Counted from the first letter of the stretch, positions 7,536-16,828 are shown. The stretch: DNA of 64,000 nucleotides from Methanocella arvoryzae MRE50 (GCF_000063445.1 NC_009464.1:1550001-1614000); one strand, 5' to 3'. Numbers and translations are program-made. The notes: generated from the letters alone by a model not told the origin.

Positions 7536-8162
7536 TCAGTTCCTCTGGCTGCATGGCTGACAATAGTAACCGTCTATGGTTTTCCGCGCTTTGTCCGAGC
7601 TCACCGGCTCGCCGCAGCGGGCACAAATCACGTTACCGGCCCCGGGCTCACGGCCGGGGAAATCTATGGCCACTTCCCGGATGTCGAAGACTACGTCGCC
7701 CGACGTCTCCAGGATAGCCCGGCAGATTCGCTCGACGCGGCGGGGCAGATCGACGGTTTCTCCGGCTTTCGCTTCTCCGGCTGAGGTCTTTTCCCACAGG
7801 GCGGCGATTTCGGGGTCTATCCGTTCGAGGGTGTACTCAGGCCTCAGGGAGATGCGCAAGCCTTTGCCGGTGCCTTTGATCATGAAAGTGTAGACCTGTT
7901 TACCATAGTCATAGACGATCAGGTTTCCGTTGCCGATGGTTCGCCCGGTGATCACCTGCACTGCGTCCACTGCACAGCCCGCGTTCTCGACCATCACCAT
8001 GACCTCGCTGTCGTCGCCGATGTGGCTGTGCAGCCAGCGCATGCCGATGTGAGAGGCGTAGTAGCCGATGGCCAGCCCCGGGCAGATGTGCCCGTGGAAC
8101 TTCACCGCGCTGGAAAACGGCAGGATTAAGCCGCTCTTTTCAGGGTCGCTCTGGTAGCCCAT
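7536..8162 (-). CDS. FmdE-family protein (formylmethanofuran dehydrogenase subunit E-like)
   Basis: A 208-residue protein. The N-terminal FmdE domain has FHGHICPGLAIG, with the Cys and His thought to bind metal, and ENAGCAVDAVQ further on. The last 40 residues form a zinc ribbon, CARC near the start and CQPC at the end. In methanogens FmdE co-occurs with formylmethanofuran dehydrogenase, but its role is not settled and the catalytic subunits are not in this window. The gene stands alone between a PHP gene and a divergent HTH-CBS gene. The conserved Cys/His suggest a metal-binding or redox role. Confidence 0.85.
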   Translation of the reverse strand: MGYQSDPEKSGLILPFSSAVKFHGHICPGLAIGYYASHIGMRWLHSHIGDDSEVMVMVENAGCAVDAVQVITGRTIGNGNLIVYDYGKQVYTFMIKGTGKGLRISLRPEYTLERIDPEIAALWEKTSAGEAKAGETVDLPRRVERICRAILETSGDVVFDIREVAIDFPGREPGAGNVICARCGEPVSSDKARKTIDGYYCQPCSQRN

Positions 8163-8461
8163 GGTCTCTCGACTGTCAGTACACCGTCATATTATAAACA
8201 CTTGATGTGAGCAGGGGAGTCTATGGCATGATAGGGCCTGAGGATACTAAATCCCCGATTCCCGCGGCGGTACTTCGATCATCGACACTTTTATAATCCG
8301 GGGCGACAGCTTTACACACGTCGTTTGGACGGCGTTTGCCGACCAGCGCCCCCTGTATTTGTGAACGTTGGCAAGGCTCGTTTAGCAAAGTATATAATGA
8401 TAAAACATTATAATCTGGAAGGTTAGAGAAACGCAGTAATTCGGCAATTGACGTGATAATA

Positions 8462-9340
8462 ATGGTTGAACTGACGGTAATCCAGAGAGAAATTTTATCT
8501 GCGCTGATCAACTTATTCCGGGAGAAGGGCCGTGCTATCAAGGGAGAGGAGATCTCGGAGCGGATCGACCGCAACCCGGGCACCGTCCGTAACCAGATGC
8601 AGTCGCTGAAAGCGCTGGGCCTCGTGGAAGGAGTGCCGGGACCCAAGGGCGGCTACAAGGCGACAAGCGCAGCATACCAGGCGTTGAACCTCTCGCACAT
8701 GGACAAAGAGGCGGAAGTGCCCATCTACCGCAACGGCGAGCGAGTCCTGAACACCAACGTGGCGGACATCGATCTTAACACGGTAAGGCATCCAGACATG
8801 TGCAGGGCCAGCATCCAGATACTTGGAGACATAAGGAACTTCGACGTCGGCGACACCATTCAGATCGGCCCCACGCCAGTCAACAAGCTGATGGTCAGAG
8901 GCGACGTGGTCGGCAGGGACGACATCAGCGGCATAGTTCTGCTGAGCATCAACGAGATGATCTCGCTGCCGAAGAAGCCCGTCAAAGACTACATCAACCA
9001 CAAGTTGATCACAGTCCCGTCCACCTCGACGGTCAAGGACGCTCTCGTCGCCCTCGCGAGGAACGACATCCACGGCGTCCCCGTAGAAGAGGGGGGCAAG
9101 ATCGTGGGCATCATCACCTACACGGACATCGGCCGCGCCATCTCCGCAGACAAGGGCAACAGCAGGGTTACCGAGTTCATGACGCCCAGAGTCATCACCA
9201 TCGAGTCGGACAAGCCCATGTATGAGGCGGTCGCCCTCATGAACAGGAACAAGATCGGCAGGCTCCTCGTCACCGAGGACGGCAGGCCCAAGGGCATGAT
9301 CACCCGCGTGGACGTCATCAGCAGGCTGACGTCCTATTAA
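8462..9340 (+). CDS. HTH and CBS-domain transcriptional regulator
   Basis: About 292 residues. Residues 1-70 form a winged helix (VIQREILSALINLFREKGRA, then a recognition helix near NPGTVRNQMQSLKALG). The middle has an SH3-like domain of unknown role. The C-terminal 120 residues are two CBS repeats (VKDYINHKLITVPSTSTVKD and VTEFMTPRVITIESDKPMYE), which usually bind adenosine ligands such as AMP, ATP or SAM. The protein is therefore a likely ligand-sensing DNA-binding regulator; target genes are unknown. I prefer ATG 8462 over GTG 8453. A TATA-like stretch TATATAATG near 8390 lies upstream. Confidence 0.82.
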   Translation: MVELTVIQREILSALINLFREKGRAIKGEEISERIDRNPGTVRNQMQSLKALGLVEGVPGPKGGYKATSAAYQALNLSHMDKEAEVPIYRNGERVLNTNVADIDLNTVRHPDMCRASIQILGDIRNFDVGDTIQIGPTPVNKLMVRGDVVGRDDISGIVLLSINEMISLPKKPVKDYINHKLITVPSTSTVKDALVALARNDIHGVPVEEGGKIVGIITYTDIGRAISADKGNSRVTEFMTPRVITIESDKPMYEAVALMNRNKIGRLLVTEDGRPKGMITRVDVISRLTSY

Positions 9341-9406
9341 AAACAATTGCTGCCGGGCCTGGCGCCAGAATACGCCGGGACACCGGGAAGCTTTTTCTTT
9401 TCTTGC

Positions 9407-10444
9407 TTACTCTATGACTCCGGTCGCCCTGGCCACTTTCTCCGCGGCTTCGAGGGTGATCCCGGTATCGCCGAGGATGGTGTACCGCTCGGGCCGGATC
9501 TTGTGGGCTTCCGTCATCGCCTGGAGGATGTACTTGTCCTCGATGCCCATTTCTCTGGCGGTGACCGGGGCGCCTATCGTGTTCAGGGCGTCGCGGATCT
9601 TCTCCCAGTCGCCTCCGTGGAGGTACATCATCAGGATGGTGCCTACGCCACACTGCTCGCCATGCAGTGCAGGCTTCGGGGCGATCCGGTCCAGCACGTG
9701 GGAGAACTTGTGCTCGCTGCCGCTGGCGGGGGCGGAAGATCCGGCTATGCTCATGGCCACGCTGGACGAGACCAGCGCCTTGACCACTTCCTGTGCGGAT
9801 TCCTCCAGGCCGGGCCGGATCATGTGGGCAGAGTTGACCACTATTTCCGCCGTCATCTGGGACAGAGCCGCGGCGTACTCGGAGAAATAGATGTTCCGCA
9901 GCCGCGAGGCCAGCTTCCAGTCGAGGACCGCGGTGTAGTTGGAGATGACGTCGCCGCAGCCTGCTGCCAGCAGCTTGTATGGCGATCTCACGATGATGCT
10001 GGTATCGGCCAGGACGCAGAGAGGCGCCTCGGCCTGCATGGAGACGGTCTCGCCGTCATGGCGGATGGATGCCCGGGAAGAGGCGATGCCATCGTGGGAT
10101 GCTGCCGTCGGGATGCTCAGGTAGTACATGTTAAGCCGGGTCGAGGCTATCTTGGCAATGTCGATGGATTTGCCTCCGCCCACGCCCAGCAGGAACTCGG
10201 CTTTCAGCTCTCTGGCGAGGGCCTCCGCTTTCTCCACGTTCTCCATGGTCGCGTTCTCTACGAGCAGAAAGTCCGCGCCATAACCCGCTTCCCTGAGCGA
10301 ATCGGCAACTATGTCGCCGGCAATCTGTTTAGTGGTCTTGCCGGTAACGATGAGACCCCGGCCCTTGAGGCGCATGCTCCTGCACAGGTCGCCCACGCTC
10401 CGGATGGCGCCAGGCCCCGCTATGACGTTCCGGGGAAGCTGCAT
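9407..10444 (-). CDS. egsA: sn-Glycerol-1-phosphate dehydrogenase
   Basis: A 345-residue enzyme that reduces dihydroxyacetone phosphate to sn-glycerol-1-phosphate, the backbone of archaeal ether lipids. It is an iron-alcohol-dehydrogenase-like fold. The NAD(P)-binding loop GVGGGKSID is at residues 87-95 and [11 protein letters not shown] at 112-122. Likely zinc ligands are Asp165 ([11 protein letters not shown]), a His in SEHKFSH (about 245-249) and His261 (ALHGEQCG). Length and motif order match the archaeal family. It is divergent from the DUF63 gene and convergent with the HTH-CBS gene. This is one of the strongest signs that the DNA is archaeal. Confidence 0.95.
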
Positions 10445-10530
10445 CCACCGCTCGCTATGCTTGGAGACGCCTGTTTCCCCTTTGGATACATTTATGTCAC
10501 TGTTGCTCGTATTAACACCCCAAGGTGAAC

Positions 10531-11373
10531 ATGTTGTCGTTTGACATTGGCGAGTTCGTCTACAAGTATTACATTCATCCCATCGTGTATGCCGGTGAGG
10601 GATACAATCCGGTAAACACCGTCACCTATGCCATTATCCTTGGTATAAGCCTCTTCGCCATATTAAAGGTAATGGACATGCTGAAAGTCAGGATCGACGA
10701 GAAGTTCGTCGTCTCCACCGTGCCGTTCATCATCGTGGGCGCCTCGCTCCGGGTCGTGCAGGACGTACAGCTCGTGCAGCCGCCCCTGAGCTACATGTTT
10801 ATCACCCCGTTCGTCTACGTCCTTGCCTTCGTCATCACAGCCGCAGTGCTGCTGATCTGCCTCGGCCTGCAGCGGGCGGGCGTCGTCAAGGACTACTCTA
10901 AGCCCTACTTCTGGACCGGAGTCGCCGGCATCGTCATCGTTCTAGGCATGCTGTTCACCCAGGAGGTCCGGCTGTGGTGGGCCCCAGTACTCATCGTACT
11001 GCTGGCAGCCACCTTCACCGCCTCCATATACGTCATAGCAAGGCACCTGAAGCTCGACTTCCTCACCAACAAGCTGAACATCGCCATCCTCGCCGCCCAC
11101 ATGTTCGACGCCAGCTCCACCTTCACGGCGATCGACCTCGTCGGCGGGTGGTACGAGGAACACGTCGTCCCGGTATTCTTCATCGACCTGTTCGGCACCT
11201 CGTTCGTCATGTACGCGCTGAAGCTGGCAGTCTTCATCCCTGTCATCTACATCATCGAGAAGTATTTCAAAGATGACCCGCAGATGTACTACGGCATCAA
11301 GTTCGTGCTCCTGGTCCTCGGCGCAGGCCCCGGCATCCGGAACACACTACATATGACGTTCGTATCAGCATGA
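10531..11373 (+). CDS. DUF63 integral membrane protein
   Basis: About 280 residues with seven or eight predicted membrane helices. The protein shows the archaeal DUF63 pattern: a short N-terminal part with [29 protein letters not shown] in an early helix, and [16 protein letters not shown] near residue 190, which holds polar residues within the membrane. The function of DUF63 is not known. The ATG at 10531 has AAGGTG just upstream; the GTG inside that site (10525) is less likely. It overlaps the following SpoIIM-like gene by four bases (ATGA), so the two are translationally coupled and probably act together. Confidence 0.85.
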
Positions 11374-11981
11374 CACGAAAAACGATACTTCCCGGGCCAC
11401 GGACATTCGTGGCCTACCTTTACCATATCAGGGCCTACATCCTGGTGATAGCCGCGCTGTGGATTTTCTCCAGCCTCATAGGGGCGACTATGGCCCTGGC
11501 CATGCCAGAGGAGAGCCAGCAGTTTGTAGAGGTCATCAGCAACCAGATGAAGCCCCTGCTCTCCGCATCGCAGTTCGATCTGATGATCGGCATATTCCTG
11601 AACAACACCCGGGCCAGCCTGCTCGCGATGGCACTCGGCCTCGGGCTCGGCCTGCTGCCTTTACTGATCATATTCGTCAACGGCCTCGCCATGGGCCTGG
11701 TCATCGCGCTGTCAACCATGACTGCAGGCCCCTTGTTCATCGCAGCAGCCCTGATCCCCCACGGTATCATCGAGGTGCCGGTCGTCGCGATCTCCGCCGC
11801 CATCGGGCTCCGGTTCGGGCACTGCGTACTCATGGCCATCCTCCGGCAGGCTGTAGACCTCAAAAAAGAGCTTATAGAAGGCGTATCGGTCTTCGTCGTC
11901 TGGCTCGTGCCGCTGCTGTTCGTGGCCGCTTTCGTGGAGAGCTACGTGACGCTGGCGCTGGTTTACTTCCTTATGGGCTGA
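11370..11981 (+). CDS. SpoIIM-like (stage II sporulation protein M family) membrane protein, copy 1
   Basis: A 203-residue membrane protein with about five helices. The family signature runs from LNNTRASLLAMALGLGLGLL through NGLAMGLV to IPHGIIEVPVVAISAAIGL. SpoIIM proteins remodel envelopes in sporulating bacteria, but archaeal members have no known role and no sporulation is implied. It is coupled to the DUF63 gene by an ATGA overlap. A second copy follows at 12537; the two share the N-terminal PGPR/PGPRDF motif, the Asn-rich loop and the PHG(I/V)IE(V/M)P helix. They look like an old duplication now separated by a fold-back repeat. Confidence 0.85.
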   Translation: MTRKTILPGPRTFVAYLYHIRAYILVIAALWIFSSLIGATMALAMPEESQQFVEVISNQMKPLLSASQFDLMIGIFLNNTRASLLAMALGLGLGLLPLLIIFVNGLAMGLVIALSTMTAGPLFIAAALIPHGIIEVPVVAISAAIGLRFGHCVLMAILRQAVDLKKELIEGVSVFVVWLVPLLFVAAFVESYVTLALVYFLMG

Positions 11982-12049
11982 CAACGGAGACAGCAAGACG
12001 AACGCTTGACTGTGTGTTTTCTAGTTGCTCCTGTGTAGTGAGAAAGCAA

Positions 12050-12305
12050 TACGAACGCTGCGCTGTGCAAAACCTCACAGATTCCACGGATTGAGACAGA
12101 ATCCACAGATTACGACCGATAGCACAGATAAACAAGAAAAAACTGATCGACTTTACTCTGATGATTGCTATCGGTGATCGATATTATCGTACTTATTCCA
12201 TCTGTGATATCGAGTAGTAATCTGTGGATTCAGCAGCGGAATCTGTGGAATCAAACAGAATCTGTGGCATCTGTGAGGACTGGCACAGCGCAGCGTTCGT
12301 GTACG
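12050..12305. repeat. Imperfect fold-back repeat of the AATCTGTGG family
   Basis: The left end CGAACGCTGCGCTGTGC (from 12052) recurs inverted as GCACAGCGCAGCGTTCG ending near 12301. A third partial copy lies near 12357-12372. Inside, several ATCCACAGATT words on the left face AATCTGTGGATT words on the right, so the whole 250 bp can form an imperfect hairpin. It fills most of the 555-base gap between the two SpoIIM-like genes. Confidence 0.8.
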
Positions 12306-12536
12306 TTCATGAACACAAAGACAACAATATGCCAGTATACCTGTAATGATGGCCAGCACAGCGCAGCGTTCGACAACGTTCACGGGCTCGGGGATAGGAA
12401 GGCATCACATCGACCGCCTGCCTTTCTTCCAGCCTTTTATGCACGTCAATATTATATATATTAATATTTTAATCTAAGTTCGTATGGTCGGCATGGACAG
12501 AGGCAACCGGCTCCCGGTTTCCACGGAGGGGGCACA

Positions 12537-13196
12537 GTGACGTTCGAGAACAGGATACCTGGGCCCCGGGACTTCGCGGGGTACGTCTACAGGCTACGCT
12601 GGCACCTCGGGGCAATCATCTTGCTGTTCGCCCTGTTCATGGCCATGGGCTTTGCGGTCGCCGCCGTTTACCCGGCGTTCACCGAGAGTACCATCTCGGG
12701 ATTTCAGGAGGAAGTGAGCCCGCTCAAGGAAATGTCCGCGCTGGGATTGACGCTGGCCATCTTCGAGAACAACGTCATCAAGTGCTTTTTGACTGTAGTG
12801 CTGGGCCTGGCGCTGGGCATCGCGCCGATCATCTTCATCATCGCCAACGGGTTCGTCATCGGCATCGTGGTCGGGGCCACGTTCGTCAAGACCGGGATAC
12901 TCTACGTGATCGTCGGCATCGTGCCCCACGGGGTCATCGAGATGCCGATGGTGTTCATTTCCGCGGCCATAGGCCTGAAGCTGGGAACGGACATGATGAG
13001 GGCGATCCTGTCCGCGACGGGCTCGGTGTTCAAGATCGACGCGCTGACGAAGCTGGACAGCGGGGCGAAGTACATCTGGAAGGACCTTCGAGAGGCGTTG
13101 CTGGTGTTCATCTTCTGGATCGCGCCACTCCTGCTCATCGCCGCGTTTCTGGAGACCTTCGTGACCGGGACACTGCTGTACCTGCTCACCGCTTAA
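12537..13196 (+). CDS. SpoIIM-like membrane protein, copy 2
   Basis: A 219-residue paralogue of the protein at 11370, with the same order of helices and the motifs FENNVIKCFLTVVLGLALGI, IIANGFVIGIVVG and VPHGVIEMPMVFISAAIGL. It starts at GTG 12537, with GGAGGGGG about 5 bases upstream. The extra 16 residues lie in the loop before the last helix. Its stop codon overlaps the stop of a decayed gene on the other strand (13193). Role unknown, as for copy 1. Confidence 0.85.
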   Translation: MTFENRIPGPRDFAGYVYRLRWHLGAIILLFALFMAMGFAVAAVYPAFTESTISGFQEEVSPLKEMSALGLTLAIFENNVIKCFLTVVLGLALGIAPIIFIIANGFVIGIVVGATFVKTGILYVIVGIVPHGVIEMPMVFISAAIGLKLGTDMMRAILSATGSVFKIDALTKLDSGAKYIWKDLREALLVFIFWIAPLLLIAAFLETFVTGTLLYLLTA

Positions 13197-13381
13197 GAAT
13201 AGCAGACCTCGCCCCTGACCTCTGGCGAATTGATGTCGAAGATCGTCGGATCCTCGCCGTAGAGAGCCTCCTCGCCACTCAGGATGAAGTCGCCGTCCGA
13301 GTCAGCCTCCTGTGGGTTAGTACCGTTCAGAACTTCGTCGCCGTCGCTGATGCCATCGTTGTCGCAGTCGCCGGCATACAG
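13193..13381 (-). pseudogene. Remnant of a calcium-binding (thrombospondin type 3 / EF-hand-like repeat) surface protein
   Basis: On the minus strand a 62-codon frame reads DCDNDGISDGDEVLNGTNP, then EADSDGDFILSGEEALYGED and FDINSPEVRG, ending at a stop that overlaps the SpoIIM stop. The D-x-D-x-D-G loops followed by DGDE and GTNP are typical calcium-binding repeats of archaeal and bacterial surface proteins. There is no start codon: an in-frame TAA lies just upstream at 13382-13384. It looks like the 3' end of a larger gene whose 5' part was lost, possibly replaced by the region holding the nadA promoter. Confidence 0.7.
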
Positions 13382-13438
13382 TTAAGTTTAATGCGTAGCA
13401 CGTCTATTTTACTCCAAAACTCCCAAGAGAAGTGTATT

Positions 13439-14341
13439 ATGAGCCTCGCAGAAGAGATCTTAAAACTTAAAAAAGAGAGGAAGGCGGTCATCCTCGCCCA
13501 CAACTACCAGCGGGGCGAGGTGCAGGATATCGCCGACTACTGTGGCGATTCTTTTGGCCTGAGCCAGAAGGCCGTGGAGGTCGACGCCGAAGTGATAGTG
13601 TTTTGCGGCGTGGACTTCATGGCGGAGTCCGCCGCCATCCTGAACCCGGACAAGATCGTGCTCAACCCTAAGCCTGAGGCGGGCTGCCCGATGTCGGCGA
13701 TGATTACGCCGCTGCAGCTGCAGCTCTTCAAGAAGGAGCACCCAGACGCGGCCGTGGTTTGCTATGTCAATTCTTCCGCGGCGGTCAAGGCGGAGAGCGA
13801 CGTGTGCTGCACGTCCTCCAACTCCATTAAGATCGTCAACGCGCTGGAGCAGGACGAGGTCCTGCACGTGCCGGACTACAACCTGGCGATGTATACCCAG
13901 CGTTTCACTAAGAAGAAGATCTACCCGTGGAACGGCTTCTGCCCGACCCACCACCAGATCACCGCCGGGGACATCCTGATCTCTAAGATGGACCACCCCG
14001 GGGCGGAGGTCATCGTGCACCCGGAGTGCCGGCAGGAGGTCATCGACCTCGCGGACGGCGTCTATTCCACGGACGGCATGCTCAAGTATGCGAAAACGAC
14101 TACGAAGGACCTGGTCATCGGCACCGAGGTGGGCATCATCCACCGGCTCAAGAAGGAGAACCCGGGAAAGAACTTCTACCCCGTCTCCAACTACGTGGTC
14201 TGCCCCAACATGAAGATGAACACTCTGGAGACGATCAGGGACAGCCTCCGGGACATGAAGACCGAGATCAGGATACCGGAAACTATTCGTACCGGGGCGA
14301 AAAAAGCACTGGACAGAATGCTGGAAATCGGCAGAGGCTAG
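13439..14341 (+). CDS. nadA: Quinolinate synthase NadA
   Basis: A 300-residue iron-sulfur enzyme that condenses iminoaspartate with dihydroxyacetone phosphate to quinolinate for NAD synthesis. Three Cys that hold the 4Fe-4S cluster are present in FCGVDFMAE, HPECRQEV and VCPNMK. The N-terminal motif ILAHNYQRGEVQDIADYCGD is intact. The start ATG at 13439 gives the usual length; the frame extends far upstream through the SpoIIM gene by chance. It lies 7 bases before hypD, so the two probably form an operon. No nadB or nadC is in the window; archaea often use aspartate dehydrogenase instead of NadB. Confidence 0.95.
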   Translation: MSLAEEILKLKKERKAVILAHNYQRGEVQDIADYCGDSFGLSQKAVEVDAEVIVFCGVDFMAESAAILNPDKIVLNPKPEAGCPMSAMITPLQLQLFKKEHPDAAVVCYVNSSAAVKAESDVCCTSSNSIKIVNALEQDEVLHVPDYNLAMYTQRFTKKKIYPWNGFCPTHHQITAGDILISKMDHPGAEVIVHPECRQEVIDLADGVYSTDGMLKYAKTTTKDLVIGTEVGIIHRLKKENPGKNFYPVSNYVVCPNMKMNTLETIRDSLRDMKTEIRIPETIRTGAKKALDRMLEIGRG

Positions 14342-14348
14342 AGGAATT

Positions 14349-15422
14349 ATGACAGGACAGGAGCAGGCGGCAAAAGCCCTGGCCGGGCAGATCGAGAAGC
14401 TCGCGGCCGGGAGAGAGATCAAGATCATGCACGTGTGCGGCACCCACGAGTACACCATCACCAAGAGTGGCATTCGCTCGCTGTTGCCGGCCAACGTGAA
14501 GGTAGTCATGGGCCCCGGGTGCCCGGTGTGCGTCACCCCCCAGAGCGAGATCGACGCGTGCGTCGAATTAGCCGAGCAGGGCAAGATCATCTGCACCTAC
14601 GGCGACCTGTTGAGAGTCCCGGGCACTAAGTCCTCGTTATACGACACCGTCGGAGACATCCGCATCGTCCAGAGCATCGCCCAGGCGGTCGACATCGCCA
14701 GGCAGACTCCGGACAGGGAAGTAGTATTCATGGCCGTGGGCTTCGAGACCACCGCCCCGACCACCGCTGCTGTATTATTGTCAAACCCGCCCGAAAACTT
14801 CTCCATCATCGTCTCCCACAGGCTCGTCCCTCCCGCCATGAAGTGGCTGATGCAGCAGGGCGAGGCCAACCTGAACGGCTTCCTCTTACCGGGCCACGTG
14901 TGCACAGTCATGGGCATCCACGAGTATGAGGCGTTCCCCGTGCCCCAGGTCATCGCAGGGTTCGACGCCATGGAAGTCCTGTACGGGCTGTACTTACTGG
15001 TCAAGCAGATCGTCGAGGGCCGTGCGGTCGTGGAGAACGCTTACGCCAGGGCCGTCAAGCCCGAGGGCAACCTAAAGGCGCAGAAGATGATGGCAGAGGT
15101 CTTCGAGCCCTGCGACATCATGTGGAGAGGCTTCCCCGTCATCCCCGATTCGGGCTATAAGCTGAAGCCCCAGTTCGAGAAGTACGACGCCCTGAAGAAG
15201 TTCGGCATCGAGCTCAAAGACGTCAAGTGCACCACCGGATGCCTGTGCAACGAACTGCTGAGGGGAGTAAAAGAGCCGACCGACTGCAAGCTGTTCGGCA
15301 AGGCCTGCACCCCCCTGAAGCCAGTGGGCGCATGCATGGTCTCGACCGAGGGCGCCTGCCGCATATGGTACACCTACGGCAAGGCACACAAGATAGTCCA
15401 GACCACCCCGACGAGCCCCTGA
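14349..15422 (+). CDS. hypD: Hydrogenase maturation protein HypD
   Basis: A 357-residue iron-sulfur scaffold for building the Fe(CN)2CO group of [NiFe]-hydrogenases with HypC, HypE and HypF. Family motifs are intact: HVCGTHEYTI at residue 28, GPGCPVCVTP near 57-66 and VGFETTAPTTAA in the middle. Cys-rich motifs TTGCLCNEL and CKLFGKAC follow near the C-terminus. GAGGAAT precedes the ATG. The partner hyp genes are not next to it. Its presence implies active [NiFe]-hydrogenases, consistent with a hydrogen-using methanogen. Confidence 0.95.
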   Translation: MTGQEQAAKALAGQIEKLAAGREIKIMHVCGTHEYTITKSGIRSLLPANVKVVMGPGCPVCVTPQSEIDACVELAEQGKIICTYGDLLRVPGTKSSLYDTVGDIRIVQSIAQAVDIARQTPDREVVFMAVGFETTAPTTAAVLLSNPPENFSIIVSHRLVPPAMKWLMQQGEANLNGFLLPGHVCTVMGIHEYEAFPVPQVIAGFDAMEVLYGLYLLVKQIVEGRAVVENAYARAVKPEGNLKAQKMMAEVFEPCDIMWRGFPVIPDSGYKLKPQFEKYDALKKFGIELKDVKCTTGCLCNELLRGVKEPTDCKLFGKACTPLKPVGACMVSTEGACRIWYTYGKAHKIVQTTPTSP

Positions 15423-15569
15423 AAAGAGGGCTTCGTCTTATCCTTTTTATAAGATTTAGGGCATAAGAAGCGGATGCTCTTTGCCTGCCTGTAAGATTTC
15501 GTAGAAAAAAAGAATCAGGAGGAGCCTTGAAATAAGGCCCCCTGTTTAGACCTTAAACTTTTATGGCCA

Positions 15570-16505
15570 TCAGGCCTTGATGAACCGCCAGGAGTCAGTC
15601 ATGTCTTTGACGCAGGTGTTCAGATCACCCTTTGCGTTCAGGATCATATAGTCGCCCTGGTAGTTGATCTGGTACGCGTCAAAGCCGGCTATGGTGTTCC
15701 CGATGAGCTCGTACTGGTTCTTGTACTGCTGCTTCTCGGTCTCGTTGAGCGTCCGGTTAAAGTGGAGCACGGCCTGGTAGTGGTACTTGCCCTCTTCGGC
15801 AGCAGGGGTGATGCCTGCGTAGTACCGGTCAGAGGCGTTGAGCAGGGACGTGGTGCCCACGACCGCCAGGCGGGCGTCGGTGGCGTTGACCGGGTAGCCC
15901 TTCAGCTGTACGATGAGATCGTAGTAGTTATCGTAGGAGCTCCGGTTGCCGGGGTTGGACCAGTACAGGATCATGTCGGCGACATTCTGGATCCTGCCGC
16001 TCACGGTAGGCCTCGTCTCCGAGTAGGTGTAGAGCGAGTTGATAGCCCGCATGGGAACGCCCTGGTAGGTGGTCTGGTTGGGGTTCTTGATGACGTACTT
16101 AGGCCCGAAGTCGGTGATCGACACCCACTGCTCTGCGAAGGGGCCGAAATATTCCTCGGGGTAGTTGACCAGCAGGTCTTTCTGCGGCTGGCCGCCGAAC
16201 GTGTTCGGGTCCGGAATGCTGCCGCTCAGGTTACTCATAGTCCAGTCGCCAATTCCGGCGTCAGACTGGATGTCCGCATACCTGACGTAGTCCGCTCCCG
16301 GAGGTACGATCACAAGGCCATCCACGATGGAGTTGAACCTGATCTCAGTGACAGGGTTATCCGATACGTCGGAGGGGGGACTGGTGAAGATCGCGAAGAT
16401 CGATAACACCATGATCAGTATGAGGAAAACCGGTATGGCTACCTTCATCCAGTTCTTTTTGCCTGCGCCCTTCTGAGGGGCCTTTTTACCGCCTTTTGAT
16501 GCCAT
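15570..16505 (-). CDS. Membrane-anchored extracellular protein of unknown function
   Basis: About 311 residues. A Lys/Gly-rich cytoplasmic start (KGGKKAPQKGAGKKNW) is followed by one helix at about residues 22-42 (VAIPVFLILIMVLSIFAIF), and the rest would lie outside. The outer part has about 270 residues with several N-x-S/T sequons, repeated Tyr-rich segments and no cysteine pattern; I recognise no family. I start at ATG 16505 rather than 16511. A long G+C-rich hairpin and tRNA-Ala lie upstream, so transcription probably starts in the short AT stretch at 16510-16560. Confidence 0.65.
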   Translation of the reverse strand: MASKGGKKAPQKGAGKKNWMKVAIPVFLILIMVLSIFAIFTSPPSDVSDNPVTEIRFNSIVDGLVIVPPGADYVRYADIQSDAGIGDWTMSNLSGSIPDPNTFGGQPQKDLLVNYPEEYFGPFAEQWVSITDFGPKYVIKNPNQTTYQGVPMRAINSLYTYSETRPTVSGRIQNVADMILYWSNPGNRSSYDNYYDLIVQLKGYPVNATDARLAVVGTTSLLNASDRYYAGITPAAEEGKYHYQAVLHFNRTLNETEKQQYKNQYELIGNTIAGFDAYQINYQGDYMILNAKGDLNTCVKDMTDSWRFIKA

Positions 16506-16560
16506 AATCATTGCCTCTGATGCAACGGGAATAACAGGAACGGCATAATAGATAAATTTT

Positions 16561-16613
16561 GGGAGGGTCTGTCAGGGAGCCTTTTTGAAAAAGGCTCCCT
16601 GGCAGACCCTCCC
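16561..16613. terminator. Long hairpin just 3' of tRNA-Ala
   Basis: GGGAGGGTCTGTCAGGGAGC and its near-perfect inverse enclose a CTTTTT-GAAAAAG core. The stem has about 25 pairs with one mismatch. On the minus strand it begins 10 bases after tRNA-Ala. Its core resembles the two hairpins that follow tRNA-Arg. Confidence 0.6.
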
Positions 16614-16622
16614 AAAACTTAG

Positions 16623-16694
16623 TGGACCCTGCGGGAATTGAACCCGCGGCATCTACGTTGCGAACGTAGCACTCTACCCCTGAGTTAAGAGCCC
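16623..16694 (-). tRNA. tRNA-Ala (anticodon CGC)
   Basis: The 72-nt sequence forms a full cloverleaf. The acceptor is GGGCTCT paired with AGGGTCC and contains the G3-U70 wobble pair that marks alanine tRNAs. The anticodon arm is CTACG-TTCGCAA-CGTAG, giving anticodon CGC that reads GCG. The T arm is CGGGTTCAATTCCCG and the discriminator is A. CCA is not encoded. A TATA-like ATTTATA (minus strand) lies about 33 bases upstream, near 16727. Confidence 0.92.
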
Positions 16695-16828
16695 AGTTTT
16701 GCAAATACAAATAACATTTGTACTATAAATACTATTCGCGGGCATTTACGCCCTCTGCAAGCGAGCGAGGCGAGCGCATAAAAGGCGAAGCCTGTAGGAC
16801 CTCTCAATGATCCCCAGGCGCCCTTTCT

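Noticed and set aside
8513-9346. 277-codon minus-strand frame
   Set aside because: It is antisense to the HTH-CBS regulator, whose domains are clear.
12782-13438. N-terminal extension of NadA through the SpoIIM gene
   Set aside because: The frame is open by chance; the NadA family starts at the ATG at 13439.
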